64,000 bases of DNA from a virus (IMGVR_UViG_3300024289_000033:1-64000); one strand, 5' to 3'. Positions 52,982 through 60,181 are shown, counted from the first letter of the stretch. The notes: generated by a model from the letters alone, not told the origin. Made by a program: numbers and translations.

Positions 52982-53010
52982 ATTCTACAGGTCGGAACCT
53001 GTTTTGTCAA
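52982..53010 (-). promoter_or_regulatory. Sigma70-like promoter for gp32 with palindromic spacer
   Basis: TTGACA (53005-53010), a 17-nt spacer and TAGAAT (52982-52987) on the minus strand; the spacer contains the inverted repeat CAGGT-CGGA-ACCTG. It overlaps the end of the DUF1825 gene. Confidence 0.75.
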
Positions 53011-53329
53011 TCTGTTCTTTCATCATCTCAAGCATCTTAGACATGTTATTGAGAATTATAGTCATATCAGTACCAGGAGGCATTCCCATCATAATCGCAG
53101 AATTGACAACTCGTTCTTTCATCTCAACTGCTTCGGGATCATCAGATAAACTCATTCTTGTATAAAGAACTTTTTGTTTATCTAAAAGAGTTTCAAGAAC
53201 TTCAACATGTTGAAGTTTTTCTTCTTTGGTCATTGTAGGAAACTTGAAAATGTTTCCGTAAATTTGTTCTTGAAGTTCTGCAATTTGAGTCATTTCTGCT
53301 CGGACAACTTCGGAACTAAAAAAACTCAT
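52985..53329 (-). CDS. DUF1825 family protein
   Basis: 114 residues, MSFFSSEVVRAEMTQIAELQEQIYGNIFKFPTMTKEEKLQHVEVLETLLDKQKVLYTRMSLSDDPEAVEMKERV, the cyanobacterial DUF1825 pattern. Its host homologue is conserved in cyanobacteria; the function is unknown. Lying between gp59 and gp32, where T4 has no such gene, it points to acquisition from the host and a role in DNA replication. It overlaps gp59 by 4 nt. Confidence 0.85.
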   Translation of the reverse strand: MSFFSSEVVRAEMTQIAELQEQIYGNIFKFPTMTKEEKLQHVEVLETLLDKQKVLYTRMSLSDDPEAVEMKERVVNSAIMMGMPPGTDMTIILNNMSKMLEMMKEQIDKTGSDL

Positions 53330-53925
53330 TGATCCTCCAGGACTATTTCTTTCAAAAGTTTTCGATAACGAAATACATCAATATTTAGAAATGGATTATA
53401 TTTTTTAATTCTACGACTGACGGTTTCCCACACTGGGTCTTTAAGTTTCTTATCAAACTTATTCCCGAACAGGAATATCTTATCATATATCACTAGTGTT
53501 TCTAGGCTAATTTTCCCGCTCAGGAACTTTTTTAGAAGCGGTGGATGACCCTTTGAACACTTAAAAACATCTTCAAATTTATTTTCTTCAAATAAAGATT
53601 GACTTTCTTCTTTGAAAACATAAGAAAGAGACTGTACTTTCTTCTGCCAATTTTGATATCTTTCTTCCCCTTCTTTGATCATTTCCCCAATCCAAAGTGT
53701 TTCTGGATCAGGACATGAGACAAAGTTGGCAACAAAAAATTCTAGAACTTCTTTATCTGATTTTTGTCTTGAAATTTTTTCGAACCACATTCTGTCTTTG
53801 CGTTTATAAAAAGACTGAACGGTTGCTCTACTTTTACCACAATATTTAAAATAATCATAACTGTCTTTGGTAAAATGATTTTTCAAAGACAGATAACATT
53901 TGTAGGCATCAAAAGGCATCATCAA
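53326..53925 (-). CDS. gp59: Helicase loader gp59
   Basis: 199 residues. PFDAYKCYLSLKNHFTKDSYDYFKYCGKSRATVQSFYKRKDRMWFEKISRQ is the conserved start of gp59, which loads the gp41 helicase on gp32-coated forks. Two helical domains follow, ending in a basic RRIKKYNPFLNIDVFRYRKLLKEIV. It is coupled to gp33 and DUF1825 by 4-nt overlaps, the T4 order 33-59-32. Confidence 0.9.
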   Translation of the reverse strand: MMMPFDAYKCYLSLKNHFTKDSYDYFKYCGKSRATVQSFYKRKDRMWFEKISRQKSDKEVLEFFVANFVSCPDPETLWIGEMIKEGEERYQNWQKKVQSLSYVFKEESQSLFEENKFEDVFKCSKGHPPLLKKFLSGKISLETLVIYDKIFLFGNKFDKKLKDPVWETVSRRIKKYNPFLNIDVFRYRKLLKEIVLEDQ

Positions 53926-54179
53926 AAAATTAATTTTGCACGGGAGGTTTTTTTAAGAAAGTTCAATTCCATTGCTTCATACTTTATTTTTTCTTTCAAT
54001 GGTTTTGATATGAGCTTTGGAACGGATTCCAAATCAATATTGTTTTGCTCACAGAAATAAACAATAGCATCAATATAATTCATTTCAGTATTAACCTGAA
54101 CAAGATTTTCAATTTCTTGAGCAAAACTTGATGGGCAGAAGAATTTACTTTCTAACGCTTTTTCTAATTCATTCTCCAT
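53922..54179 (-). CDS. gp33: Late transcription co-activator gp33
   Basis: 85 residues from ATG at 54179 (MENELEKALESKFF); ATG at 54203 would add eight residues and overlap the nuclease gene more. EIENLVQVNTEMNYIDAIVYFCEQNNIDLESVPKLISKPLKEKI is the gp33 core that bridges RNA polymerase and the sliding clamp for late transcription. The hydrophobic end (SRAKLIF) could bind the clamp. It lies next to gp59 as in T4. Confidence 0.85.
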   Translation of the reverse strand: MENELEKALESKFFCPSSFAQEIENLVQVNTEMNYIDAIVYFCEQNNIDLESVPKLISKPLKEKIKYEAMELNFLKKTSRAKLIF

Positions 54180-54849
54180 CTGACCTAGTATTGTGATGTA
54201 CAAATTCTTTGATATACCGAACTAATAGCTTAATATAATCGTCTTTGTTTCTTTTGTCAAATACCTTTACCTCTCCACCAGGAGTCACCATAAGTGTAAT
54301 GAGTTTCTTAATAGGTATTTCTGTCAATTCATAATATGCAGCAGCATAAAACATTTCTTGAACAAAATAATTTTCAATCCACTTTTCTGGTTTAATCTTA
54401 TCTGATGTCTTGAAGTCTATAACAGCAAGTTCACCTTCGTATTCTGCAATACAATCGACTCTTCCCGCAAGTCCAAGATATTCTGAATAGAGTGTGCGCT
54501 CAATTGCATGAATATTATTTATCTTGTCCAAATATGGTTTTGCATGATGATACATGATTTTTGTCATGGGTTGATAATCATTCCACACAAGTTCTTTGTT
54601 TTCAAGATAATCTTGACAGACTTGGTGAAAGTCAGTGCCTCTTGCAGTTGCTCTTTTAGTAATACGATTTGCTTCTTCTAAACCTACTCGATTTCTCCAA
54701 TCAATAAAAATTTGTCGATTGTAAAAAGAAGTAACCGAAGTAATTGAAGGAACCCAATCTCCATTTGGAAGATTATAGAGACGAATCCCATTCATCTCTT
54801 TTTTATTTAATTCAAGTTCACCTAGGTAATTATGATGAATAAATGTCAT
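54169..54849 (-). CDS. PD-(D/E)XK exonuclease (RecB-like)
   Basis: 226 residues. RGTDFHQVCQDYL, LGLAGRVDCIAEYEGELAVIDFKTSDK and EMFYAAAYY give the H/D...GxxD...(I)DFKT...QxxxYA pattern of Cas4/RecB-type nucleases. The active residues (the Asp of VDCI, the Asp and Lys of DFK) are all present. It probably processes phage or host DNA ends. It overlaps phoH by 4 nt and gp33 by 11 nt. Confidence 0.85.
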   Translation of the reverse strand: MTFIHHNYLGELELNKKEMNGIRLYNLPNGDWVPSITSVTSFYNRQIFIDWRNRVGLEEANRITKRATARGTDFHQVCQDYLENKELVWNDYQPMTKIMYHHAKPYLDKINNIHAIERTLYSEYLGLAGRVDCIAEYEGELAVIDFKTSDKIKPEKWIENYFVQEMFYAAAYYELTEIPIKKLITLMVTPGGEVKVFDKRNKDDYIKLLVRYIKEFVHHNTRSDGE

Positions 54850-55598
54850 GCACCGATTTCCATTTTTGCGAGAATGTATTCTTTAACAAATCCTGAACGA
54901 ACAATATCATCCACACTAAATTCAATAATATCAATTGATGGCATGATTCGAAGAATCTTCATGAAATCAACAATTCCATTTTTCTCATTTGTTTTGATGA
55001 GATCGGATTGAGTAGCATCACCACAGAAAAGAATTTTAGAATTCTCACCCACACGAGTAATGATTGAATCAAGTTCATGAAAGTTTAGATTCTGAAACTC
55101 ATCGACAATGATGATTGCATTGTCTAGAGTTGTACCACGAATAAAAGAAGTGCTCCAGAAACTAATCGTACCTTGAGTTTTAAGATTTCCATAGAGCATT
55201 TCAAAAGAAGCTTCATCAGGCATTTCAAACATGTACTTCACCATGTTCTTATATGGAATCTGATAAAGACTTGACTTGTCTTCATGATCTCCAGGAAGGA
55301 ATCCAATTTCACGAGTAGCAACCAAAGACCTTACGATATAAATTTTTTCATAAGGACTTTTTTCATCGAGAACATCTTTGATTGCATTATAAAGTGCAAT
55401 AAAGGTCTTACCAGTTCCAGCGCAACCATAAGCAACAATGTTTTTATCTAACTTATAAGATTTAAAAAACTCTTCTTGATTGTCAGTAAGAGGTTCAATA
55501 TTTCTTATAATGTCGAGATTGATTGGTTTCTTTCTCTTCATTTGCCTGTTGCTCATACCAAATGGAACTGGATTTTTAGGGGTGTTTTTTCTAGGCAT
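54846..55598 (-). CDS. phoH: PhoH-family ATPase
   Basis: 250 residues with a Walker A at 58-65 (GCAGTGKT) and a Walker B at AIIIVDEFQN (D166, E167), and LFCGDATQSD near the C-terminus. This is the short phage-type PhoH without a PIN domain, common in cyanophages. Its role is unsettled; RNA or phosphate-stress functions are proposed. It overlaps the nuclease gene by 4 nt. Confidence 0.92.
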   Translation of the reverse strand: MPRKNTPKNPVPFGMSNRQMKRKKPINLDIIRNIEPLTDNQEEFFKSYKLDKNIVAYGCAGTGKTFIALYNAIKDVLDEKSPYEKIYIVRSLVATREIGFLPGDHEDKSSLYQIPYKNMVKYMFEMPDEASFEMLYGNLKTQGTISFWSTSFIRGTTLDNAIIIVDEFQNLNFHELDSIITRVGENSKILFCGDATQSDLIKTNEKNGIVDFMKILRIMPSIDIIEFSVDDIVRSGFVKEYILAKMEIGA

Positions 55599-55599
55599 A

Positions 55600-55848
55600 T
55601 CAGACTGGTTTTACATTTGATCCTGGTACTTTTGATGCTTTGTATAGAACATCATTCCATCCAGGGTGAGATTTTTTAAGTCTATCATAGATTTCACCGA
55701 CTTCTCCTGAATTGGGACAAGTTGACGGATCTGACCAATCCCTATCCCAATCTGGATTATCTATTTTCCACTGGTCCCAATCATGAACACTTAAAGTGAC
55801 TTCTTTTTGTTCACCAGTCTGTTTATTAATAACAGGATATGTTGCCAA
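55600..55848 (-). CDS. Small conserved phage protein (hypothetical)
   Basis: 82 residues, MATYPVINKQTGEQKEVTLSVHDWDQWKIDNPDWDRDWSDPSTCPNSGEVGEIYDRLKKSHPGWNDVLYKASK. It is rich in Trp and Asp and has one Cys. The start resembles small cyanophage proteins that lie next to phoH. An AATAAATA motif lies upstream. The function is unknown. Confidence 0.7.
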   Translation of the reverse strand: MATYPVINKQTGEQKEVTLSVHDWDQWKIDNPDWDRDWSDPSTCPNSGEVGEIYDRLKKSHPGWNDVLYKASKVPGSNVKPV

Positions 55849-55874
55849 TGTTACTTCTCCATAGTATGTAAGGA

Positions 55875-55882
55875 TATTTATT
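55875..55882 (-). promoter_or_regulatory. T4-type late-promoter motif (AATAAATA)
   Basis: Overlaps the thyX stop and lies 27-34 nt before the 82-residue gene. Confidence 0.4.
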
Positions 55883-56609
55883 CAATCGTAATTGAAGGAG
55901 CATCAGAGCATTCTGGACAGTCTTCACGAGTCCATCCAAGTGCTTCAGATACCGCAGGGAACTGGCAAGTAAAGATACAACGAACAAGTTCTGCAATCTC
56001 CATATGTTCCTTCTGCGTACCGTGTGCAGAGCGAAGATCGATGTAATGTATCCATGACCTTACAGAACCGGTCATATAAAGTCTTGTGGGGGTCGCCAAG
56101 GGCAGTACGAACCTTGCGCACTCCTTTGCTACTCCTTTCTCCAGAAGACGGTTGTAGAGTCTCAGACCCTGCTCAAAATGAACGCGGATGTCTTCGGTCA
56201 GAGTCAGTTTCAAATAGTCAGGAATGTCATCAATAGAGTTCTGACGATTCTTATTGTCTTGACGACGAAGTTCTGGTAGCGGAATAGTTTTATTCAGAAG
56301 ATTTGTGTCAGCATACCGTTGTGAAAATTCTTGATATGTGAAAGAACGGTGTCGTAAGATTTGAGCTGCTAGACCGCGAGTGGTGTTAATCTCTACGGTC
56401 ATACTTGCTTGCTCAAAGATACTCCAGTGTTGATGTTGAATACAGTACTTAAGGAGACCAGAGAACTTTTCATTATCCTGATTAGCAGGATTAGAAACCC
56501 TAGCACAGTATGCCATATGTTTCTCTGCATCAGGAGTAACACTAATCAGTTTTACTTCTGGTTTCATAAATTCAAATTCTTCAGTCAGCATATCCATCGT
56601 CATCGTCAT
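55878..56609 (-). CDS. thyX: Flavin-dependent thymidylate synthase ThyX
   Basis: 243 residues. The signature RHRSFTYQEFS fits RHRx7S (R86-H87-R88, S96), with LRHRSF and QRYA as in ThyX. It makes dTMP from dUMP using FAD and methylenetetrahydrofolate. Several ATG codons (56609, 56603, 56597, 56591) overlap the end of the gene upstream; the exact start is unsure. It supplies thymidine for phage DNA. Confidence 0.95.
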   Translation of the reverse strand: MTMTMDMLTEEFEFMKPEVKLISVTPDAEKHMAYCARVSNPANQDNEKFSGLLKYCIQHQHWSIFEQASMTVEINTTRGLAAQILRHRSFTYQEFSQRYADTNLLNKTIPLPELRRQDNKNRQNSIDDIPDYLKLTLTEDIRVHFEQGLRLYNRLLEKGVAKECARFVLPLATPTRLYMTGSVRSWIHYIDLRSAHGTQKEHMEIAELVRCIFTCQFPAVSEALGWTREDCPECSDAPSITIE

Positions 56610-56763
56610 AAAATACTTCGTCGTAATCGTTTAGGTAAGGTGCAATTTCTTCATATCGTGGTTCTTGTGTATAAGAATCCACATCAGAATTAATCTCTGA
56701 CTTGAGACATTCTACCAGAGACTCAAGGTTTCTGACAATAATCTTAAGCTTTTCTTGATTCAT
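56581..56763 (-). CDS. Small acidic protein (hypothetical)
   Basis: 60 residues from ATG at 56763 (MNQEKLKIIVRNLESLVECLKSEIN); a TTG at 56781 would add six residues. A helical N-terminal half is followed by a very acidic end (NDYDEVFYDDDDGYAD). It overlaps the thyX starts by 29 nt. A TTGACT/TATAAT promoter lies upstream. Unknown function. Confidence 0.55.
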   Translation of the reverse strand: MNQEKLKIIVRNLESLVECLKSEINSDVDSYTQEPRYEEIAPYLNDYDEVFYDDDDGYAD

Positions 56764-56786
56764 GTTTATCAACCTCGACAAAGGTA

Positions 56787-56815
56787 ATTATACACAAAAA
56801 AAAGAGGGGAGTCAA
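56787..56815 (-). promoter_or_regulatory. Sigma70-like promoter overlapping a terminator
   Basis: TTGACT (56810-56815) lies in the loop and stem of the upstream terminator; after a 17-nt spacer that contains its T run comes TATAAT (56787-56792). It reads into the 60-residue gene and thyX. Confidence 0.75.
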
Positions 56816-56825
56816 GTCCCCTCTT
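56802..56825 (-). terminator. Rho-independent terminator
   Basis: A 9-bp stem (AAGAGGGGA / TCCCCTCTT) with a 6-nt loop and eight T on the minus strand, right after the 32-residue gene. Confidence 0.9.
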
Positions 56826-56828
56826 AAA

Positions 56829-56927
56829 TCATTTTGCTGCTACCAGAGTAGCAAGAGATGCTTTACGACGCCTCTCTTCTTTTTGCTTTTGCTCTTTAAT
56901 GAGTTGAAGTGCATTAAGTTTTTTCAT
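56829..56927 (-). CDS. Small basic peptide, 32 residues
   Basis: MKKLNALQLIKEQKQKEERRRKASLATLVAAK, from ATG at 56927 with a GGAGAGG ribosome site 8 nt upstream, stop at 56829, directly before the terminator. ATGA overlap with the DUF4278-like gene upstream shows coupling. It is strongly basic and helical and may bind nucleic acid. The function is unknown. Confidence 0.6.
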   Translation of the reverse strand: MKKLNALQLIKEQKQKEERRRKASLATLVAAK

Positions 56928-57076
56928 TTTGACCTCTCCATGGAAAGTTTATTTCCATTTTCATCAACATAAAACATGGTTCCACGATAGATTTCTACTC
57001 GCGGTTCTTGTTTAAATGATTGATTTGGGCGGTTAGCAGTATCATATTCGATACCACGATATACTACTTTTGACAT
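56924..57076 (-). CDS. DUF4278-like protein, 50 residues
   Basis: MSKVVYRGIEYDTANRPNQS, then EPRVEIYRGTMFYVDENG, matching the YRGxxYD pattern of DUF4278 proteins of cyanobacteria and their phages. A strong AGGAG ribosome site lies upstream. It is coupled to the 32-residue gene by an ATGA overlap. No function is known for the family. Confidence 0.7.
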   Translation of the reverse strand: MSKVVYRGIEYDTANRPNQSFKQEPRVEIYRGTMFYVDENGNKLSMERSK

Positions 57077-57079
57077 TAG

Positions 57080-57197
57080 GTTTCTCCTTAATGGTTTAGG
57101 TTAAAGAGCGTTCCTTCAGTCGGCGTTTGCGTTCGCTATTTGCGAATAGCGAATGAACGATCCGTTCCGCGTCGGCTTACTTCCGTCCTATTAGGTT
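57080..57197 (-). promoter_or_regulatory. Structured leader region
   Basis: No convincing gene; visibly richer in G and C than its surroundings. It holds a perfect 9-bp hairpin (TTCGCTATT / AATAGCGAA, loop TGCG, 57132-57153) and two related copies of a GCCGAC..GGAACG motif on the minus strand. It could be a regulatory leader of the DUF4278-like gene. Confidence 0.5.
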
Positions 57198-57401
57198 TTA
57201 GCACTTTACTATGAAGTCCTTTCGGAGTTCTAATAACAATCGGTCCTCTATCTTTTGAATTACTACATCGTCGTTTTTAACGATGTCCATTAGTTCCATC
57301 GCGGTGTCGCAAGAAACTGCAACCTGTTGGATGCTAGATGCTTGTGGCGCTGAAACGAAGAGGAAAGGAACCCATGCTAAAAGCAAGAGTGCTTTAGTCA
57401 T
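57198..57401 (-). CDS. Small exported protein (hypothetical)
   Basis: 67 residues. MTKALLLLAWVPFLFVSAPQASSIQQ is a typical Sec signal peptide, with a likely cut near APQA-S. The remainder (VAVSCDTAMELMDIVKNDDVVIQKIEDRLLLELRKDFIVKC) holds two Cys that could form a disulfide. A TATAAT element lies 21-26 nt upstream. The role is unknown; an envelope protein is likely. Confidence 0.65.
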   Translation of the reverse strand: MTKALLLLAWVPFLFVSAPQASSIQQVAVSCDTAMELMDIVKNDDVVIQKIEDRLLLELRKDFIVKC

Positions 57402-57413
57402 AGGATGAACGGT

Positions 57414-57432
57414 AGAGGATTATTATACCTCT
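57414..57432 (-). promoter_or_regulatory. Possible promoter flanked by inverted repeat
   Basis: A TATAAT (57422-57427) sits between AGAGG and CCTCT arms; no good -35 is visible. Possible operator-promoter of the exported 67-residue protein. Confidence 0.4.
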
Positions 57433-57479
57433 AATCAACTTATATAGGAAGTTTTGTGTGTATTTCCTGATACAATTTT

Positions 57480-57806
57480 TTACCTCTCAATATAACTTAA
57501 TGTATGATTGGTAGCATAAAGTTGTTGGATAATTATATCGCATCCAATTTTAGGATTACAATCTCCACAAGTATAAACATCCACTGCTGCTTTACCTTCT
57601 TCAGGCCATGTATGAATACTAATATGACTTTCTGAAAGTAAACAAATTACAGTAACTCCCTGTGGTTCAAACTTTTTTGAAATTGTTTGAACCACAGTAG
57701 CACCACTTGCAACTGCTGCATTTTCGAGTAAGTCTATAAGACAACGCTCGTCGTCCAAAAGGACAAACGAGCATCCATACAAGTTAAGTAGATAATGCTT
57801 TCCCAT
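57480..57806 (-). CDS. speD: S-adenosylmethionine decarboxylase SpeD
   Basis: 108 residues, the short prokaryotic type. LLSESHISIHTWPEE contains the self-cleavage site before Ser60 that makes the pyruvoyl cofactor, with His65 and Cys80 (VDVYTCGDC) as the other active residues. It gives decarboxylated SAM for spermidine synthesis. Speds are common auxiliary genes in cyanophages. Confidence 0.95.
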   Translation of the reverse strand: MGKHYLLNLYGCSFVLLDDERCLIDLLENAAVASGATVVQTISKKFEPQGVTVICLLSESHISIHTWPEEGKAAVDVYTCGDCNPKIGCDIIIQQLYATNHTLSYIER

Positions 57807-57813
57807 TTTGACG

Positions 57814-57996
57814 TTAGTTTTCTTCCGCTTCTTTTATTAATGAACTTATAATATCTTCCGTACCATCCATCGTTTTAATAGTAAACAAAGATGACCTTTG
57901 ATATTTTTTAATTTTTTTATATTTTTTAAGAAGTTTATTTAGTTCTTCTTTATAAATTGCTACTTCAATTTTTTCTTCACTAAAACCTTCACTCAT
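57814..57996 (-). CDS. Small lysine-rich protein (hypothetical)
   Basis: 60 residues, MSEGFSEEKIEVAIYKEELNKLLKKYKKIKKYQRSSLFTIKTMDGTEDIISSLIKEAEEN, helical and basic in the middle. It overlaps the 112-residue gene upstream by 4 nt and precedes speD by 7 nt. Unknown function. Confidence 0.6.
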   Translation of the reverse strand: MSEGFSEEKIEVAIYKEELNKLLKKYKKIKKYQRSSLFTIKTMDGTEDIISSLIKEAEEN

Positions 57997-58331
57997 TTTC
58001 TTTTTTTCTTCTCGGGTTGTTTATATCCCCAAAGCTTTGGATTTGTTCTACCATATCCAAAATCAATCTTTTTAACAGCACCTGGACCATACTTGTCATA
58101 GTACATATCAAAAAGATTTACTCGTTTGGGACAACGAGTTAAATCAATATGTTCTTCACCATCAACAACATACCAAATCAAGTATGCATCGTTGGGAAGT
58201 GAAGAATCTTTTGCTTTTTCTACAGTAGTTTTTTCAAAAAGAATTTCACATCCATACTCATGAGGCAGAACTTTATTAATCTTGCTTTTATTTTCTGCCA
58301 TTTTCTTTTTCGCTCCTACTGCTATACTCAT
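57993..58331 (-). CDS. Conserved phage protein (hypothetical)
   Basis: 112 residues from ATG at 58331 (MSIAVGAKKKMAENKSKINKVLPHEYGCEILFEKTTVEKAKDSSLPNDAYLIWY), chosen because it makes an ATGA overlap with the gene upstream. It has an aromatic strand pattern YLIWYVVDGEEHIDLTRC and a basic tail (KKKRK). No domain recognised. Confidence 0.65.
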   Translation of the reverse strand: MSIAVGAKKKMAENKSKINKVLPHEYGCEILFEKTTVEKAKDSSLPNDAYLIWYVVDGEEHIDLTRCPKRVNLFDMYYDKYGPGAVKKIDFGYGRTNPKLWGYKQPEKKKRK

Positions 58332-58897
58332 GAACGACCACCCCACTGAACATCGGGGTATGCTTCTTTTACATTTTCAAGAGTTATTTTGTATTTAGTT
58401 TGCAGTTTTTTATCTTTTGTAAGGATCAATAATTCTGCTTCTTTTGGATGAAGTCCCTGAAGTAAATTGATAAACATCATCTCTCTACGAATTGTAGATA
58501 GACTGTTGTTTCCACCTTTTACATAGTGATATAAATTTTGATACTCTCTGCGAAGAGAGGTTCTGCCGCGAGCATTAAGATCCTGTCCAGTGGCAGATTC
58601 ACCACCAGAAGCTTCTCTCATCAAATTCTCAGAAAGAGTTCCAGAATAAACAGATTGCTCATCCGCATTTGCATAAGGAACATCACCTTCAGGAAGAAGA
58701 GAAACTACAGACTCATCAAAGTTCCAAATAAAAATAGTTTTTAAAGAATCATGTTCATAAGTTTTTAAAACTTCAATCTTCTTTGCATTCGATCTCTGCT
58801 TTGAAGCAAGTTCCAAAATTTCAAATACAAAAGGATTTGGCGGAAGAACTTCGATATTTTCTTCAGTCTTCTTCCTCGTCTTCGTCGGTGTAGTCAT
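58328..58897 (-). CDS. Conserved phage protein (DUF6433-like)
   Basis: 189 residues from ATG at 58897 (MTTPTKTRKKTEENIEVL); ATG at 58915 is possible. NPFVFEILELASKQRSNAKKIEVLKTYEHDSLKTIFIWNFDESVVSLLPEGDVPY is a conserved T4-like phage pattern that I place in DUF6433. A clamp- or assembly-related function is only guessed. It overlaps the membrane protein gene upstream by 35 nt. Confidence 0.6.
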   Translation of the reverse strand: MTTPTKTRKKTEENIEVLPPNPFVFEILELASKQRSNAKKIEVLKTYEHDSLKTIFIWNFDESVVSLLPEGDVPYANADEQSVYSGTLSENLMREASGGESATGQDLNARGRTSLRREYQNLYHYVKGGNNSLSTIRREMMFINLLQGLHPKEAELLILTKDKKLQTKYKITLENVKEAYPDVQWGGRS

Positions 58898-59096
58898 AAT
58901 CGTAATCGTTTTCAAATCGTACAGATACTATTTCGTCAGGTATTACCTGCCCATTTTCATCAAAAAACTCTGGATGCAAATATGGAGGTTTTGATTCCAA
59001 TAAATGTCTATAAGTTAACCAACCTATTATACCTCCTACCATAAAAAAGAGCAATGTGAACATCGTGACGAATGTTATTACATATGCTGTTTCCAT
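58863..59096 (-). CDS. Small membrane protein (hypothetical)
   Basis: 77 residues. METAYVITFVTMFTLLFFMVGGIIGWLTYRHLL has one transmembrane helix at residues about 5-29; the rest is acidic (YDYDYTDEDEEED). It looks like a single-pass inner-membrane protein. Function unknown. Confidence 0.65.
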   Translation of the reverse strand: METAYVITFVTMFTLLFFMVGGIIGWLTYRHLLESKPPYLHPEFFDENGQVIPDEIVSVRFENDYDYDYTDEDEEED

Positions 59097-59114
59097 TTTT
59101 CTTCTCCAGAGAGT

Positions 59115-59321
59115 TTATTTTTTCCTAATATCAAAATGAAATTCTATAAAGAAATGAAACTCCCTACGGAATAGAGAAATCATTTTACCAAACTTCACTT
59201 GAAAAGTTTTTGGTTCTGGTAATTTTTTCCTCCTATTCCTAAGTAATAATTCAATTCCCCGATTAATTTCGGGTTCTGATTTATTTAGTTTGCTTCTTTC
59301 GTCTTCCTGGTCTCTTATCAT
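59115..59321 (-). CDS. Small basic protein (hypothetical)
   Basis: 68 residues from ATG at 59321 (MIRDQEDERSKLNKSEPEINRGIELLLRNRRKKLPEPKTFQVKFGKMISLFRREFHFF). It overlaps the end of the gene upstream by 41 nt, so its reality is less sure; a start at 59354 is possible. Basic and helical. No family recognised. Confidence 0.45.
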   Translation of the reverse strand: MIRDQEDERSKLNKSEPEINRGIELLLRNRRKKLPEPKTFQVKFGKMISLFRREFHFFIEFHFDIRKK

Positions 59322-59640
59322 GATTATATCTCCAGGCATCCTCAAGAATACCATGCAGGTAATTTCTTATTTTTCTTGCTTGTGGTTTGGGAATGTGACC
59401 ATATCCTTCACGAAGTTGTTTATGAATTTCATCAGATCCACCCTCAAGATAATCGTCCAAATCCATCACAAGATTACTTAACTCGTGTGCTGTATTGCTT
59501 TCAATAAACTGTTCAACTTCTACTTTTTTAGTTCCACGAACTTTTAAATAATCATAAAAACTCAAAACAAATTGTCCATTAAAAGCATAATCAATTGCTT
59601 TTTCCACATCGTTACAAACTTCGTAAAAATTATTATCCAT
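59281..59640 (-). CDS. Conserved phage protein (hypothetical)
   Basis: 119 residues, MDNNFYEVCNDVEKAIDYAFNGQFVLSFYDYLKVRGTKKVEVEQFIESNTAHELSNLVMDLDDYLEGG, then a basic end (RPGRRKKQTK). Helical throughout. It shares one base with the glutaredoxin gene upstream. The function is unknown. Confidence 0.65.
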   Translation of the reverse strand: MDNNFYEVCNDVEKAIDYAFNGQFVLSFYDYLKVRGTKKVEVEQFIESNTAHELSNLVMDLDDYLEGGSDEIHKQLREGYGHIPKPQARKIRNYLHGILEDAWRYNHDKRPGRRKKQTK

Positions 59641-59876
59641 TAAACTAGTTTTTGCTCCTGAAGGTATTGAACAGTATCAGAACAACCACCAATGTGTTGA
59701 TCATTAACAATCACTTGGGGAAAGGTAGATCCATTCCCAAATTCCGCATAGAATTCTTCTCGCGTAAAATCGCTATTCAATTTATAAACTACATGCTGTA
59801 GTTGCGCCAACTCTAGCACTTGTTGAACTTTTGTGCAATATGGGCAACCATCTTTTGAATAAACTGTAAACTTCAT
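59640..59876 (-). CDS. grxC: Glutaredoxin
   Basis: 78 residues. MKFTVYSKDGCPYCTKVQQVLEL has the CPYC active site (C11-C14), FPQVIVND the cis-Pro and HIGGCSD the glutathione-binding turn. It reduces disulfides and probably supports ribonucleotide reductase. A CTAAATA motif lies upstream. Length is typical of phage glutaredoxins. Confidence 0.92.
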   Translation of the reverse strand: MKFTVYSKDGCPYCTKVQQVLELAQLQHVVYKLNSDFTREEFYAEFGNGSTFPQVIVNDQHIGGCSDTVQYLQEQKLV

Positions 59877-59896
59877 AATTGTTATAAAACTGAAAG

Positions 59897-60181
59897 TTAT
59901 TTAGCGTTAACTGGAATTCCTTGTCCTTCAGGTAACCATACTTGTTGTTGAAGTTCCACATAAGGTAGTTCTTCTTTTGCTGCAGGTAAACCCAATTGAC
60001 CAGGAAGCTGTTTATCTGTGGTTGATGTTACTGTAATAACTTGATCTAAAATAAACTTTTGTTTGCGATAACTTCTTTTATCCTTATCAAATCCAACTAA
60101 CATCAATGCATCTTTTTCTTCTCCACAGTGAGCAATTACTCTACCTGTGGTTTTGTCAGTGACCACCCAATAATCATACAT
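59897..60181 (-). CDS. Conserved phage protein (hypothetical)
   Basis: 94 residues, MYDYWVVTDKTTGRVIAHCGEEKDALMLVGFDKDKRSYRKQKFILDQVITVTS, with a Pro-rich end (LPGQLGLPAAKEELPYVELQQQVWLPEGQGIPV). It begins 8 nt inside the 39-residue gene upstream and lies between psbD and glutaredoxin. No family recognised. Confidence 0.6.
   Translation of the reverse strand: MYDYWVVTDKTTGRVIAHCGEEKDALMLVGFDKDKRSYRKQKFILDQVITVTSTTDKQLPGQLGLPAAKEELPYVELQQQVWLPEGQGIPVNAK
59898..59904 (-). promoter_or_regulatory. T4-type late-promoter motif (CTAAATA)
   Basis: Lies 22-28 nt before the glutaredoxin gene, at the end of the 94-residue gene. Confidence 0.4.
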
